Below, in pieces: positions 41,710-49,757 of a stretch of 64,000 nt of DNA. Position 1 is the stretch's first letter. Each line of letters starts with the position of its first letter. The notes beneath the pieces are model-generated. The model worked only from the letters and a program-made list of their open reading frames with translations, did no database searches and was not told where the DNA came from. The DNA is taken from contig NC_081824.1 of assembly GCF_030867095.1 (NCBI RefSeq), positions 146,907,433-146,971,432 on the forward strand, given 5' to 3'. This DNA is from Alligator mississippiensis. Its lineage: Eukaryota > Chordata > Crocodylia > Alligatoridae. The translations under genes were made by a program, and so were the position numbers.

Positions 41710-44700
41710 CCTGCACTCACCAGCTCCTACCAGGCCGGGGGGGGGGGGGGGCGGCAATCCCCACTGCCCCGTGCTGCATGGGGGGCTCTGCCACGAGCCC
41801 CCATCCACCGCCCACTCTCCCAGCCCCACCACCCATGGCTGCCCCACCCGGCCCTAGCATCCCAGCTCTTAAAAAAACAAACAAACAAACAAACAAACCA
41901 CCCTGCACTCACTGGCTGCTGCATTGGCCATCAGGGCCTCTGGGGGCTTGTGGCAGAGACCCCCGACACAGTGCAGGGCAGTGAGGATCACCCCCACTCC
42001 TGGCAGAAGCCGGTGACTGCACGGCTTTTTTTTTTTTTTTTTTAAAGCCCAGATGCTGGGGCTGAGCAGGGCAGCGAGAGCGCACAGGGGATGGGGTCTG
42101 TTTGATTCAGAGATTCAGCCAATTTGGCGGAATGGATTCGGGACAGTGATTCAAATTACCGAATTGAATCACTGTCCCCTGAATCGGCTGAATCCGAATC
42201 CGAAGCGAGTATTAGGCACTTCGCACAGGCCTACTATGTACATTCTCACTGACATTCTGTCACACCTTTAGCTTCTCTCATTCCTTGGGAGTCTCAGAAC
42301 AACAGAGACTTCCTATGCCTGAAGAAGGGTGATTGCGCCCAAAAGCTTACTAAGAACTTTTTTCCAACTACTCAGTTGGTCTAATACAAGATATCACATC
42401 TAATAAAGAACCCTGCCTGCCTCTTAATTGCACTGTACACTAAAAAAATAACAATTCAAACCTGTACAGACTGGTAGATACTTTTATACAGACTTTATAA
42501 AATGGATACCTGGATACTTTCGTTTAAAGGAGGTCACGCCCAAGTATTCGCTGACTTGCTCCTGAAGCATATAATATTCTCCTGTTTCATCCGGTGGCCA
42601 TTTGTATTCTATCAGATTTTCAGCAGGGAAGTAGCTAAAGCTAGGCATAAAAGACAAGAGACTTGTTATATAATTGTTTGCTATATACATGCATGTACTT
42701 AAGTCAAAGCAATCATTATGAATACCTTATTTCTACAATTTGATCTCATTTCTTTTTAAGTCAATTAAAAACCATGAAGAGTTAGATCTACCCTTCAGAA
42801 CACAGGCTCCTCCTACCTTGTCTCAAAACTATGAAGCATACTCCACTTCATTAGGCTTTCACAAAGCTAGCATTCCTCATAGTATTAAGGGAGGCAAAAA
42901 TCAAGGTATGTATTAGTTGTGACAAGGTAACAAGAAAATGCTGGCACAGACTTCCAAAAGTTCTTACTGAGATATATTTAAAATATTTTAAGATCTGAGA
43001 TGTACAATCAGACACAATTAAATTCAGGATATTTCAGTTAAACTTACATCAAATAAAACTATATTGAAAGAGCATGGAAGTTGCCCCAAATCCATTTCAT
43101 TTACCATCACAGAAGTCAGAGAAATGTCTGAACACAAGAAAAGAAAAAGACACTGACTCTTTCCTAAAACTATAGAAACATGCAATGAAGTAGTGTTTGA
43201 AAACCTCAGTAAAATGATATTACCCAAGATCTTGACTAGAGGTTTCACAACTTCGAGAACTGTCCCCTGAGCCCATACGTCGTCTTTTTGAAGGCTGGCT
43301 GCCATCATTTGAATTTTCTTCTGTGTCATCCTGCAATAAAAGCATGGAGCACAAGCATTAAGAAAAATCTAGCCAGTACTCAATATATTATAATACCACT
43401 ATTTAAAGAATAATACAATAAACTCTGGGGTCAGCCATTCTGTGTCAGAATAAACTTACCCCCTAGAACTACTGCACTATTTCAAATGGGTCTCCTATAA
43501 GTCAAACTGCTCTAGTTTGCACAGCACTTTGCTCTCCTGCACTGGCTGGCTACTTGCCTAATGGGTAAAAGTACAAGGGAAGCTAAGCCACTCTATTGTC
43601 CCCAACCAACCCTTTAAATCAGGTGAGGAAAAAAAAAAAGGAGTGGGAAGTAGACAAAGGTTTGGTTCTGCCCATCTCCCATGCACTCAATGGCACAGCT
43701 CCATCAGCAGAGACAGCACTCTATGAAAATCACAGAGAAAACAGGGAGTATGGCTAACTCCCCCAAATATATAAATATCCTTCTCAGGATGCCTGGTGGC
43801 AATGCAGAGGTGCTCAGTCCTTCTTTGGGGCTGATATAAATCAAGGAACACAGTATGGCACCAGCAGCAAAATGAGGGTGTATATAATCACCCTTAAAGT
43901 ATCAGTAAAACTCACTTTCTTAGATGTATAAAAAGGAACCATACATAATTTACATAAAGCTCTGAACAGAGCATTACAGAGTAAATGCCTTTCAGGAAGA
44001 GAATGTAGAGAAAGAAACTGATGCAAAGCAGCTGGAAAAATACAGGTAATAGGAACCTTCTTTTCAAAACAGAGCTATCACAGAATAGAAATGATAACAT
44101 CAATAGCACTTCTTGCCAGCCAGATTTCAAGAGATTTAATGGCAAAAGAAGAGATGTTGTTTAGAATATAGGCTGTGGTGAGATCTCAGGGGCATATGTT
44201 CAAAGGTAGAAATAAAATGGAATGTATGTAATCATAGCAAAAAGATGTCATCTAATCTAATGTTTACTTTGTTTGATGGATCTTCATCTACAGCCCATTT
44301 CCCCCTTTCATTTGTATAGGTCTTTCATACAGCATCAAGGAAAACAAAAGCACATATAACACAGGGAAAGACAGGGCTTTTCTCCATTTAAAGGGCTTAC
44401 CAGTACAGCTAGACTGGTGGTAGGAATAACAGGAAACAGTTGATCCTCTGGATCATGGTGTACATGTAAGAGGTCTAATAAGGTGTCAGATGAATCTGCT
44501 TGTACAGAGTTCTGCAACCATCACATCAAGACCTTTGATGCATACACCTGGGCAGGAGTATGGAGGAGTGGAGGCTGCCCAAGACCCACCACCCTGCCTT
44601 TAGACCATTGAGACAGAATCCAAAGGCCACCTAGTCCAAACATTCAGTCCCTTGATGGTTGTAGCTTCTGTCACCGAGCAACAGATAAGAACTGCTGCTG

Positions 44701-47499
44701 ACTGCCTAATGCCTCGCTAAGGGCATGTTTTTATCAGGGCCACAAGGCAGTGAGGGATAAGGTTTTGAGGCGCTCTATACTTGCCTTACTCTGAAGGTTT
44801 TAACACCATGGTATTTTTCAGCAGCACCACTGTCTTTCTGGTGTATAAGTCCTTCCTACATGCACATACCCACTCCTCACCAATCCAGTTACACTGGCAA
44901 AACTTAATTGCAGACAACACTGCACAACAACTGGCAGGGAAAAACAGATTTAAGTTAACAGACCTTCAGTTGATGGCATCCTTTTTAAAACAGAAGAAAA
45001 GTTTTAAAGGGAAAGGGAACGGGGAAGCAGAAAAGAAGTGGATGAAACTCCACATCTTAATAGTTTTATTATGATACCCTAAAACAGGGGCCGGCAACAT
45101 TTATGAGCAGAGTGCCAAAAACATCGCAACCTTGACTTGTAAGATGTTGGCATGCTGGAGTGCGTAGTGGGGGAGCTGCTAGGGGCCTGATCCCTGTTGT
45201 GGCAACCCCTTCCCTGTTGTCCAACCTGAGGCACATGTGCCATGCTCTGGCAACCATGCTGGGGGTTGCCTACCCCTCCCCTAAAACTATAGAAACAAGT
45301 ATCAATACAATATATTCACTCAGCCTTGACACTAAAATAGAAGTTCAAAGATGGAAAGCACAAAGACAATGAGAAAGCCTTTGGCTTAAGAGTGAAGGCT
45401 GAAAGAACCACGGGCCTATGCACACATCATATTAAGAAGTAGATATGATGAGCACACAGACATAATGCCCTGGTGATTTTTGTTGGAATATTTTTATCCC
45501 ATCTCCATCAGCAAACATACCAATTCCAACAATAACTGAAACAATGCCAGGACAGATGCTAAGGCCAATAACTGTCATCTTAGACCTACTGTTTCCATTT
45601 CTGGATTGAATCTAAAGTTTGATGTAGTGTTACCCCCAAAATAGCTGCACTTTCCTCAAGGGCTTGCAGAGGAGGAACATCTTTACTTACCTCTCGAATT
45701 CATTATCTTTGATACCAAAATTATTTTAACAGTACTCTCTTACCAACTCCAAAACCTGTCTAGCATAAAAAAAAATTTGGCTGCAGGTGACACAGATCTG
45801 GATTGAGAATGAAAAGTTCTGGATTTCACCCAGGTCTAAAGTAATGAATTAGGAGCAAAAAGCCACCTTTATAAGAAAGGCTCAGGCCTCCACCCTGGAA
45901 AGCAATGATTCCAAGAACAACAGGGAAATAATTAGTTGAACACAAACTCAGAATGAGATGCTGCGAGATGCTACAGGATTCTTGGATTTATTTTAGAGAG
46001 ATGACACGAAGCAGCTGTAGTGCAATTACACCACCTCTCTGCCACTGGAATACCACGACCGGTTCTGGTGTCCTTAATTTAAGGAGGAAGGTTCAAAATG
46101 GGAGAAAACTTACAAACCCTCCATATGAATAATGAGAGGAATGGAACAGAGGTTTCCTAACAAGAGAAAAAAAATAAGCTTGGCTGCGTATCTTAATTAA
46201 AAAAAAAAATTTTTTTAAAAAGGCTTGAAGAACAACTTGATCCCAGCCTCTAAATTCATGCATGGGAAACAGAAAAAGTAGGAGAGAGAGGGCCCGTCAG
46301 CGTAGCACAGTGGTTCTCAACCGTTTTAGAAGGCCCCTGTGGAGGCCCTGCTCCTTAGACTGGAAGCTCCCTTAGAAACTGCCAGCTCTTGGTTTTCTTT
46401 CTCCATTTTTTTTTTTTTGGACTGCAGAAAAATACCAGAGCAAGTCTATGTCACCTCTTAACTGCAGCACCTTGCTTGGAGCGCCTGCTCAGCTGATTAT
46501 TCTCTGCAACCTCCCCAGCTGTTGCCAGAAACAATGCTTTCCAGGACAGATGCCTGAGCCTGACCAGCCTTTTTGTAAAGCATGGCTTGTTTGGGGGGGG
46601 AGGGGGGGGGCGGTCATCTCCTAAACACATGACTCCACACCTCCGCAAAATCTGGAGCATTTCCTTCTCTGTCCAGATCCACCTCACCTGCAGCCCAGTC
46701 TTTTTTGTCACGCCCCACCAGCCATTCTAGGACCGAGAGAGAGAGCAAGAGAGAGACCCAAAAAAAGAGGGGAGCAAAGTGCTCTACAAGTCTACAGCCA
46801 TGCTTGGACCACCATGGACAGGGCCAACCAACAATTTTTTGGGGCCCCCTGCCACAAAGAAGCCAGCCGCAGGGGAGGGCGGCGAGCAGCTGAAGAAGCC
46901 AGTGGCGCACAGCCAGACATGAAGCTGGGGGCAGGGGGGCAGCAAGCAGCCAGGTGTAAAGCCAGTGGCGGGGGCAGCAAGCAGCCAGACGTGAAACTGG
47001 CAGCATAGGGGTGGCAAGTGGCTGGATGCAGCGGGCCCCTGCAGCCACAGGTTTTGCCCTGGACTCCTGTTCCAAAGCCCTGGGTTTGGCTCACAAACAG
47101 AGCCGGACACAGGCACGGGCAGACAGGGCGGCCGCCCAGGACGTGAAAAGAAAGGGGGGGAGGGGGGAGGCCAAAATGGCAATTGTTATTATTATTACCA
47201 TCATCATCTCTTGCAAAGGGGCGGCCGCATACTACAAGTTCACCCGGGGCCGCCAGGAATCTAGCTATGCTGCTGCTCCTGAGGTAGCTCCCCGGGACCC
47301 AAGGGCAACGCAGGCACCCCCCGGGGCCGGGGCCGTGGGGGAGGGCCTGGGCCGCGGGGCTGGGCCCGGCCTGCGCAGCTGCCGCCGGCGCTCGAGGCTC
47401 CCCCGCCCGCGCCCCTCGGGCCGCGCTCACCTTGAGGGACTGCGCGCCGGGCGTGGCCGGGTCGCTGTCGCACACCCTGGGGGACAGCACGGCCGCCAT
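19961..47499 (-). CDS. PHF10: PHF10 (BAF45A), PBAF chromatin-remodelling subunit, 12 coding exons
   Basis: All 12 coding exons were placed (1479 nt, 492 aa; human 498). Every splice phase closes and every intron is GT-AG. PHF10 is an accessory subunit of the PBAF form of SWI/SNF in the nucleus, linked to proliferation and neural progenitors. Domain order: an acidic/basic N-terminus with [20 protein letters not shown] (exon 2), the SAY domain (about residues 80-290, exons 3-8), a Ser/Asp/Lys-rich linker (about 290-365), then two PHD fingers. PHD1 has C374, C377, H394, C395/C398, H403, C406, C424 and C427. PHD2 has C430, C433, C445, C448, H453, C456, C469 and C472. Transcription starts in the CpG island near 47.5-47.9 kb. 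Its introns have absorbed CR1, hAT and Penelope-like insertions. Confidence 0.96.
20052..21400. other. PHF10 intron 11
   Basis: Non-coding and A/T-rich; no transposon end or RNA gene was recognised. Confidence 0.45.
21408..21596 (-). CDS. PHF10: PHF10 coding exon 11 (PHD1 end, PHD2)
   Basis: Codes [63 protein letters not shown]. It holds the end of PHD1 and most of PHD2. The donor is TTCAG/GTAATG. Confidence 0.96.
21881..21989 (-). CDS. PHF10: PHF10 coding exon 10 (PHD1)
   Basis: Codes [36 protein letters not shown] plus one base of Gly. It supplies the first zinc ligands of PHD1 (CxxC, HCxxC). The donor is AGCG/GTAAGT. Confidence 0.95.
21990..26833. other. PHF10 intron 9
   Basis: About 4.8 kb of A/T-rich intron. 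It holds a short (GTTT)n run at about 24873-24893 and no repeat family I can name. It is the longest stretch of the window that looks free of recognisable insertions. Confidence 0.45.
26834..26989 (-). CDS. PHF10: PHF10 coding exon 9
   Basis: Codes [52 protein letters not shown], the Ser/Lys-rich linker. It is the most diverged exon relative to human. The acceptor is ATTATAG and the donor CAAG/GTAGAA. It is phase 0 on both sides. Confidence 0.94.
27014..27032. repeat. Poly(T) homopolymer
   Basis: Nineteen consecutive T just upstream of PHF10 exon 9 (minus strand), that is A19 in the transcript. It is unlikely to act as a polypyrimidine tract in this orientation. Confidence 0.8.
27640..27830. 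repeat. Ancient sauropsid interspersed repeat, unclassified
   Basis: TTATTACAATAGTGCC...AATGGAGCCCCATAGTAATAGG CACCATT...AAAAGCTTCCAATCTGAATAG resembles the common 'GGGCCCCATTGTGCTAGG...AGAGCTTACAATCTAA' repeat known from turtles and other amniotes. It is heavily diverged. Confidence 0.45.
28998..29151 (-). CDS. PHF10: PHF10 coding exon 8
   Basis: Codes [51 protein letters not shown]. It ends the SAY domain and starts the acidic linker. The acceptor is GGCTTCAG and the donor TCG/GTGAGA. Confidence 0.95.
30560..33241 (-). CDS. CR1 ORF2 (endonuclease and reverse transcriptase)
   Basis: An 893-aa open frame. The N-terminal AP-type endonuclease shows [27 protein letters not shown] and GDSDHELI. 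The RT domain shows [28 protein letters not shown], the catalytic block [28 protein letters not shown] and the FADD box ([10 protein letters not shown]), followed by EERDLGV and the thumb. The enzyme nicks DNA and primes reverse transcription. At about 30590-30610 the frame shifts, and the normal C-terminal end ([20 protein letters not shown]) continues in another frame at 30384-30587. The last ~70 residues are therefore lost from the main frame. Confidence 0.92.
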   Translation of the reverse strand: MQSQRITALKGARPGPSPGKICGQGRSPPGALACLYTNARSLGNKQEELILLLSANSYDVIGITETWWDSTHDWTTGIDGYTLYRRDRVEKRGGGVALYVKESYAFLQADIGDQGGRLETLWVKIRGEHGTWDTMVGVYYRPPTQSPELDQEFAQELAEAACSRTMVVMGDFNYLDISWEDRSAKSERSQSFLSCVDDLYLTQEYGPTRGKALLDLALASGDDLVSDLVIDGKLGDSDHELITFTIRRKTGKSVSNTQVLDFRKADFDKLRRLVSEALRDCDHRERGVQEEWLLLKGVILNAQTKSIPSRRKGSKRAQQPPWLSRDLADLLRLKRKAYKGWRMGVTSKEDYSALVWSCRELTRKAKAATELQLALSIKDNKKSFFRYVGSRRKSRGNVGPLLNQMGQLTTDAQEKANLLNRYFASVFHQPHGTPMPATGPGSPGEGDPLPSINADFVKEHLEKLDTFKSAGPDNLHPRVLKELASIIAQPLARIFENSWRSGVVPEDWKKANVVPIFKKGRKVDLANYRPISLTSIPGKFLEKFIKEAILNGLADANILRDSQHGFVAGRSCLTNLISFYDQVTYHLDKGDEIDVIYLDFKKAFDLVSHDRLLEKLANCRLGSSTIHWLENWLRGRTQRVVIDASHSSWCPVTSGVPQGSVLGPILFNIFINDVDTGVRSGLAKFADDTKLWGKASTPEDRRMIQAELDRLSKWADENLMVFNADKCKVLHLGGKKNPQHPYRLGSAMLASTMEERDLGVIIDHKMNMSLQCDAAASKATKTLACIHRCFSSKSQDVILPLYSALVRPQLEYCVQFWAPQFKKDVEKLERVQRRATRMIRGQGSRPYDDRLRALGLFSLEKRRLRGDLMATYKFIGVTTSIWGNVCLPEHPKG
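33294..34361 (-). CDS. CR1 ORF1 (cysteine-rich region plus SGNH esterase-like domain)
   Basis: A 355-aa open frame. Three tandem [10 protein letters not shown] decapeptides lie near the start. A Cys-rich, coiled-coil-like segment follows (CGGC... [16 protein letters not shown]; about residues 37-95) and then a Pro-rich linker. The SGNH/GDSL hydrolase domain is about 185-355 with block I GDS (191-193), GTND (245-248) and the DGLH box (330-333). CR1 ORF1 proteins with an esterase domain are known; they are thought to bind RNA or aid replication. The first Met (MYSIH) seems to come from flanking sequence. Confidence 0.85.
   Translation of the reverse strand: MYSIHTATQTEPLVPGSTQTEPLVPGSTQTEPLALGCGGCLSLFQALGPGSMVTSPCRVCSILGSLVRQLEELQATVQRLCAIRDCEQEIDSYCQALLPREAEGRSQSPSTPKEDSRTSCCVQPGAWTKVVKGPKARRTKAPPPTELSNRYTPFAAPAEPAELPAPTGNMGLTAAPAPALPKTKRKVFVVGDSLLRETEGPICHPDPLARQVCCFPGARIRDIAERIPKLLKPTDHYPMLLIHVGTNDTARSTPSQVMRRYRDLGAGLKGLGAQVVFLSILPVSGYGLRRDRRIYVVNQRLQRWCRQEGFGFHDHSPLFGERGSELLGRDGLHLSPLGRRLFSARLADLLHRALN
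34262..34340. repeat. 30-bp tandem repeat within CR1 ORF1
   Basis: About 2.6 copies of a 30-bp unit containing CCAGGGGCTCCGTCTG, nearly identical between copies and in frame as [10 protein letters not shown]. It is the 5' end of the CR1 copy. Confidence 0.8.
34350..35704. other. PHF10 intron 7, 5' part
   Basis: A/T-rich intron with no recognised feature apart from short homopolymer runs. Confidence 0.4.
35705..35814 (-). CDS. PHF10: PHF10 coding exon 7
   Basis: Codes [36 protein letters not shown] plus two bases of Arg. The acceptor is AATGCAG and the donor AAAAG/GTACTT. It is the last exon upstream of the CR1-bearing intron 7. Confidence 0.94.
35815..37384. other. PHF10 intron 6
   Basis: Mostly unremarkable. 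36950-37215 is G-rich and ends in a G17 homopolymer (37197-37213). It may be an insertion but no ends were recognised. Confidence 0.4.
37385..37534 (-). CDS. PHF10: PHF10 coding exon 6
   Basis: Codes [50 protein letters not shown] (50 aa), in phase 0 at both ends. I place the donor at CAT/GTAGGG because the next exon then continues Ile-Ile-Gln-Val-Pro, against human Val-Ile-Gln-Val-Pro. Reading past the donor meets a stop after two codons. Confidence 0.93.
37646..38678. mobile_element. hAT non-autonomous element, ~1.03 kb
   Basis: The left end CAGGGGTTGCCAACC and right end GGTTGAAAACCACTG are imperfect inverted repeats. They are flanked by GGTTCTGG (37638-37645) and GGTTGTAG (38679-38686), an 8-bp target duplication with two changes. 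The interior is GC-rich, has no transposase and includes a C31 homopolymer (38349-38379). It lies in PHF10 intron 5. Confidence 0.75.
38349..38379. repeat. Poly(C) homopolymer, 31 bases
   Basis: An uninterrupted C tract inside the hAT element. It may be a sequencing or assembly weak point and is a strong i-motif/G-tract candidate. Confidence 0.85.
38710..38843 (-). CDS. PHF10: PHF10 coding exon 5
   Basis: Codes [45 protein letters not shown]. The acceptor is CTTTAG and the donor TCA/GTAAGT. It lies only ~30 bases from the end of a hAT insertion in the next intron (37646-38678). Confidence 0.95.
38926..39187. mobile_element. hAT-family copy, 3'-truncated
   Basis: Begins CAGGTCTGTCCAACTTCTGAGG and keeps the interior TTAACCCTTGCAGGCTGCAC, shared with the copy at 10720-11127. 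No matching right end was found. Confidence 0.5.
40135..40218 (-). CDS. PHF10: PHF10 coding exon 4
   Basis: Codes [28 protein letters not shown], identical to my memory of human. The acceptor is CTGGAG and the donor TTAG/GTAAGA. It is phase 1 at both ends, so skipping it would keep frame. Confidence 0.95.
41036..42424. mobile_element. Penelope-like inverted dimer with nested DNA transposon
   Basis: The outer structure is two inverted copies of the same ~200-bp module: 41040-41262 (beginning TGTAGCCGTGTTGGTCTAAGG) and 42237-42420 in opposite orientation. They share GAAGCTAAA...GTGACA.AATGTCAGTG AGAATG, CCTGAAGAAGG, AAGCTT and the TTGGTCTAATA stretch. CTCTTAATTG(TACACTG) occurs on both sides (41019-41035 and 42421 on), as an imperfect duplication of about 16 bp that suggests retrotransposition. 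A second element (41293-42231) sits in the centre. It lies in PHF10 intron 3. Confidence 0.65.
41293..42231. mobile_element. Unclassified DNA transposon, non-autonomous
   Basis: The ends GGGCTGTGTGAAG and CTTCGCACAGGCC are inverted repeats, flanked by TACTA at 41288-41292 and 42232-42236. The interior has ATTCGGATTC-rich arms, A27 and T20 homopolymers, a G13 tract and a perfect hairpin at 42140-42178. No transposase was seen. It is nested between the Penelope-like arms. Confidence 0.65.
42510..42640 (-). CDS. PHF10: PHF10 coding exon 3
   Basis: Codes [43 protein letters not shown], the start of the SAY domain. The acceptor is GCCTAG and the donor CCAG/GTATCC. Confidence 0.95.
43224..43330 (-). 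CDS. PHF10: PHF10 coding exon 2
   Basis: Codes [35 protein letters not shown] plus two bases of Gly. The acceptor is TTGCAG and the donor TTGG/GTAATA. It contains the basic cluster KRRR. Confidence 0.95.
43331..45084. other. PHF10 intron 1, 3' part
   Basis: Intronic DNA without a recognised gene or repeat boundary. Small open frames here show no protein resemblance. Confidence 0.4.
45085..45278. mobile_element. hAT element with perfect 8-bp target duplication
   Basis: The ends CAGGGGCCGGCAAC and GGTTGCCTACCCCTC are flanked on both sides by CCCTAAAA (45077-45084 and 45279-45286). It is 194 bp long and non-coding. A related internal segment recurs at 55966-56110. Confidence 0.8.
46308..46450. 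mobile_element. hAT-family copy
   Basis: Begins CAGTGGTTCTCAACCGTTTT and keeps the family's interior TTAGACTGGAAGCTCCC, AACTGCCAGC and GCAGAAAAATACC. The right end was not found. It is the same family as 12786-13075, 49758-49958 and 63882-64000. Confidence 0.6.
46450..47200. other. PHF10 intron 1, GC-rich part with short tandem similarity
   Basis: 46860-47010 holds about four diverged units of GCAGCAAGCAGCCAGACGTG AA-like sequence. The long open frames on both strands follow from GC content and were not accepted as genes. Confidence 0.35.
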
Positions 47500-47860
47500 C
47501 ACCCCAGTCCCTGCCGCCGCCGCGGGCTCGGGCTGGGCGGGGGGAGGCGCTGCCGCCGCCGCCGCGCTGCGCACGGCCCCGCCCCCGGCCCCCGCGGCGA
47601 CGCGAGCAGCGGCCCCTGCCGGGGAGAGGGGGCGGCCCCGGCCCCGACCTCGGCCTCGGCCCCGGGCCCGGCCGCCGCGCCGCTCGCCCGCCTCCTGCAT
47701 CCCCCTGCCCGCCGCCGCAGCTCCCCCCCCGCGGGCCTGCCCCCTGTGCTCGCTCCGCCTCGCGCCGCCCGCACCTGGGCCCCCTCCCCCGGGGCCGCTC
47801 TCCCCCGGGACGGGGCACGGCATCACCCGTCTGAAACACCTCCGAGGATAGAGAGCGTGG
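47200..47860. promoter_or_regulatory. PHF10: PHF10 CpG-island promoter
   Basis: A very CpG-dense block surrounding PHF10 exon 1, with repeated GGGGCGGGGC/CCGCCCC GC boxes and no TATA box near the ATG. It is a typical housekeeping start region. Transcription should run leftwards from about 47.5-47.85 kb. Confidence 0.75.
47431..47499 (-). CDS. PHF10: PHF10 coding exon 1
   Basis: Codes [23 protein letters not shown] (23 aa), shorter than the human MAAAAGPGAALSPRPCDSD. The ATG is at 47499-47497 and the donor is CAAG/GTGAGC. It ends in phase 0. Confidence 0.93.
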
Positions 47861-48339
47861 CTGTGCCGCAGCACTGTGGTACCCTCCGGGGCTGTCCACA
47901 CGTGCATCCTTGAATTTACTGCGGGTTAAGCAGGAATAGACCGGTGTCTACACGTGCCTGACGGCGCCCTAACTAATTGGGTGTAAATTTCATTTCTATC
48001 AAACTTTCGCTCAAGTCGGTGTAAGGTGCTGTATTTACCGCATGGTTATTTCAGAGACTGCGTGTGGAGGCGCGCCCTCGTATCCATACAGCAGGCCTAA
48101 GTGGTGGCAATGCGTGGTGCAACACCACCCTGAACTTTGTTCCCAGGTCTGTGACATGGGAATAAAAAGCCGGCATCCCTCAGTGGGGGTTGTGATCAAA
48201 TCAGTATGCGTGAGCTGATGCCAGGGCCTTGCTGGCACCAGGGCAGGGAATTGTAGCTGGCTTTCTGACTGTCTTCGCATTCCCCTCTGTTGGGTGATCA
48301 GAGTACTGGGCCAGTGTCTTTGTTTTATATCTAGCCTTT

Positions 48340-48457
48340 TTCCTTCTTCGCCTGGGGGCTGGACCCGATAATCTCGTGAGGTCCCTTCCAGCCCTAATGT
48401 CTGTGAAATCTATGAGATCTATGTCCTTAGATCAACACGGCTGCAACCAACACCCTC
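48340..48457 (+). mobile_element. CR1 3' tail joined to a Penelope-like end
   Basis: GGGGGCTGGACCCGATAATC, GGTCCCTTCCAGCCC and TGTGAAATCTATGA form a CR1 3' end. It runs directly into TCCTTAGATCAACACGGC TGCAACC, the Penelope-like end signature. The junction suggests one element inserted next to the other. Confidence 0.65.
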
Positions 48458-48609
48458 AAAACATGGAAGATACCACATTTTGCTGTTTGAAATGGAAACT
48501 TCACAATATGAAAAAGAAAGAAGCCAAACTCAACAGCGACATATATTTCCTAAGCCTATGCAAGAAACACAGCCTCGTTCCCAGAGGACTGAACATCTAC
48601 AATACTCTG

Positions 48610-48960
48610 AATCAGGGGCGATGCGTAGAGGGGGTGCATGCGGGTACACATGCACCCCCTGAGCATGGCGGTGGACCCCCTACAAAAAGGCTCCGCCAAC
48701 ACTGTTGACCCCTGCAGGCAGTCGCTGCTTGCCACCCGGTGCCGGCAATGTCTACGGGCAGTCTGCAATCCCTGCTGGCTGCTGGTGGTCACCAGCCCTT
48801 GGTCAGTACTCAGCACCGGCGGTGTCTGTGGGAGCTCCTTGCTCACCACCACTGGGCTCCTCCCGCAACCGCTGTACTTCAGCTGCTGCCATACCCTCCT
48901 AGCCACTGGGGGCACAAGTCGTTCATGCTCTGACTACTACACATAACTCTGCTATGCCCG
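48610..48960. repeat. GC-rich insertion-like block, unclassified
   Basis: Starts near CAGGGGCGATGCGTAGAGGG with a small palindrome (GGGGGTGCATG... CATGCACCCCC) and is GC-rich against A/T-rich flanks. No second end was recognised. Confidence 0.3.
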
Positions 48961-49039
48961 GTGTGACAAAAGAAATCATTCCTAGTTGGGGGGGGGGGTA
49001 TTGTAACGCTTTAATGTTACGGTAGTGCAAGAGCACTGG

Positions 49040-49275
49040 TGTAGCCGTGATGGTCCAGAAATGAATGTGAGGGGCAAGGATTTCTTAGGGTGTTGTCTTT
49101 TACGGTGCCAGTTGGGATCAAGTTAAACAAACTTTCCAATGCAAGACCTTCTTCCTCAGGGCTCTGATGACATGGAGCCAGGCTGAGCGGGTTTAGTCGC
49201 TGTGCCTGGCTCCTTGTGATCAGAGCCCTGAGGAAGAAAGTCTTGCATTGGATTTAAACAGTCTTGATTTAAACA
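49040..49275. mobile_element. Penelope-like module, inverted pair
   Basis: GTGTAGCCGTGATGGTC begins the module. 49136-49254 is a palindrome with about 55-bp arms: CCAATGCAAGACCTTCTTCC TCAGGGCTCTGAT... mirrored by ATCAGAGCCCTGAGGAAGAA AGTCTTGCATTGG. The loop is short. Confidence 0.6.
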
Positions 49276-49757
49276 GTAAGGAAACTGGCAATGATCCATT
49301 CTCCTTTGTCAAGCGTATGCAGTCTTTGGAAATATCAAGGAGGTGGCAAATGTAAGTAAACAGCCAACCAAATAAGGTGTGTATCACAACATACTGGACA
49401 ACTGTATGTACCATGAAAAAGAATATTTTAGAGCAATGTCTGCAGCTAACTTATTCTACAGTGCTTAATAGAAAGAACATGTGAAACGCACAGCACCATG
49501 GCAAATATACAACACTGAAAGACAAACTTCACATCTGTTCAGTCATTGAAGTGTGGATTTCCTTCCCCATGTTCACATAAGTCTCCCAGCAAGACTAAAG
49601 TAATTTAAAGACGGAACAAATTAGATGTATATCATTACAGAAAAGTTAAGAGTCTGATCCTGTGAACAATTAAGATGTGCGTTTTTACCCGCATGAATAG
49701 TACCATTTCATTCACCATGTGTGGTCTTACAGAAGTCAGTTACTCATATATTTAAAA

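Noticed and set aside
46792-47913. 371-aa minus and 300-aa plus open frames around PHF10 exon 1
   Set aside because: They are GC-island Ala/Pro/Gly/Arg-rich frames. Only the 23 codons of PHF10 exon 1 within them match a known protein.
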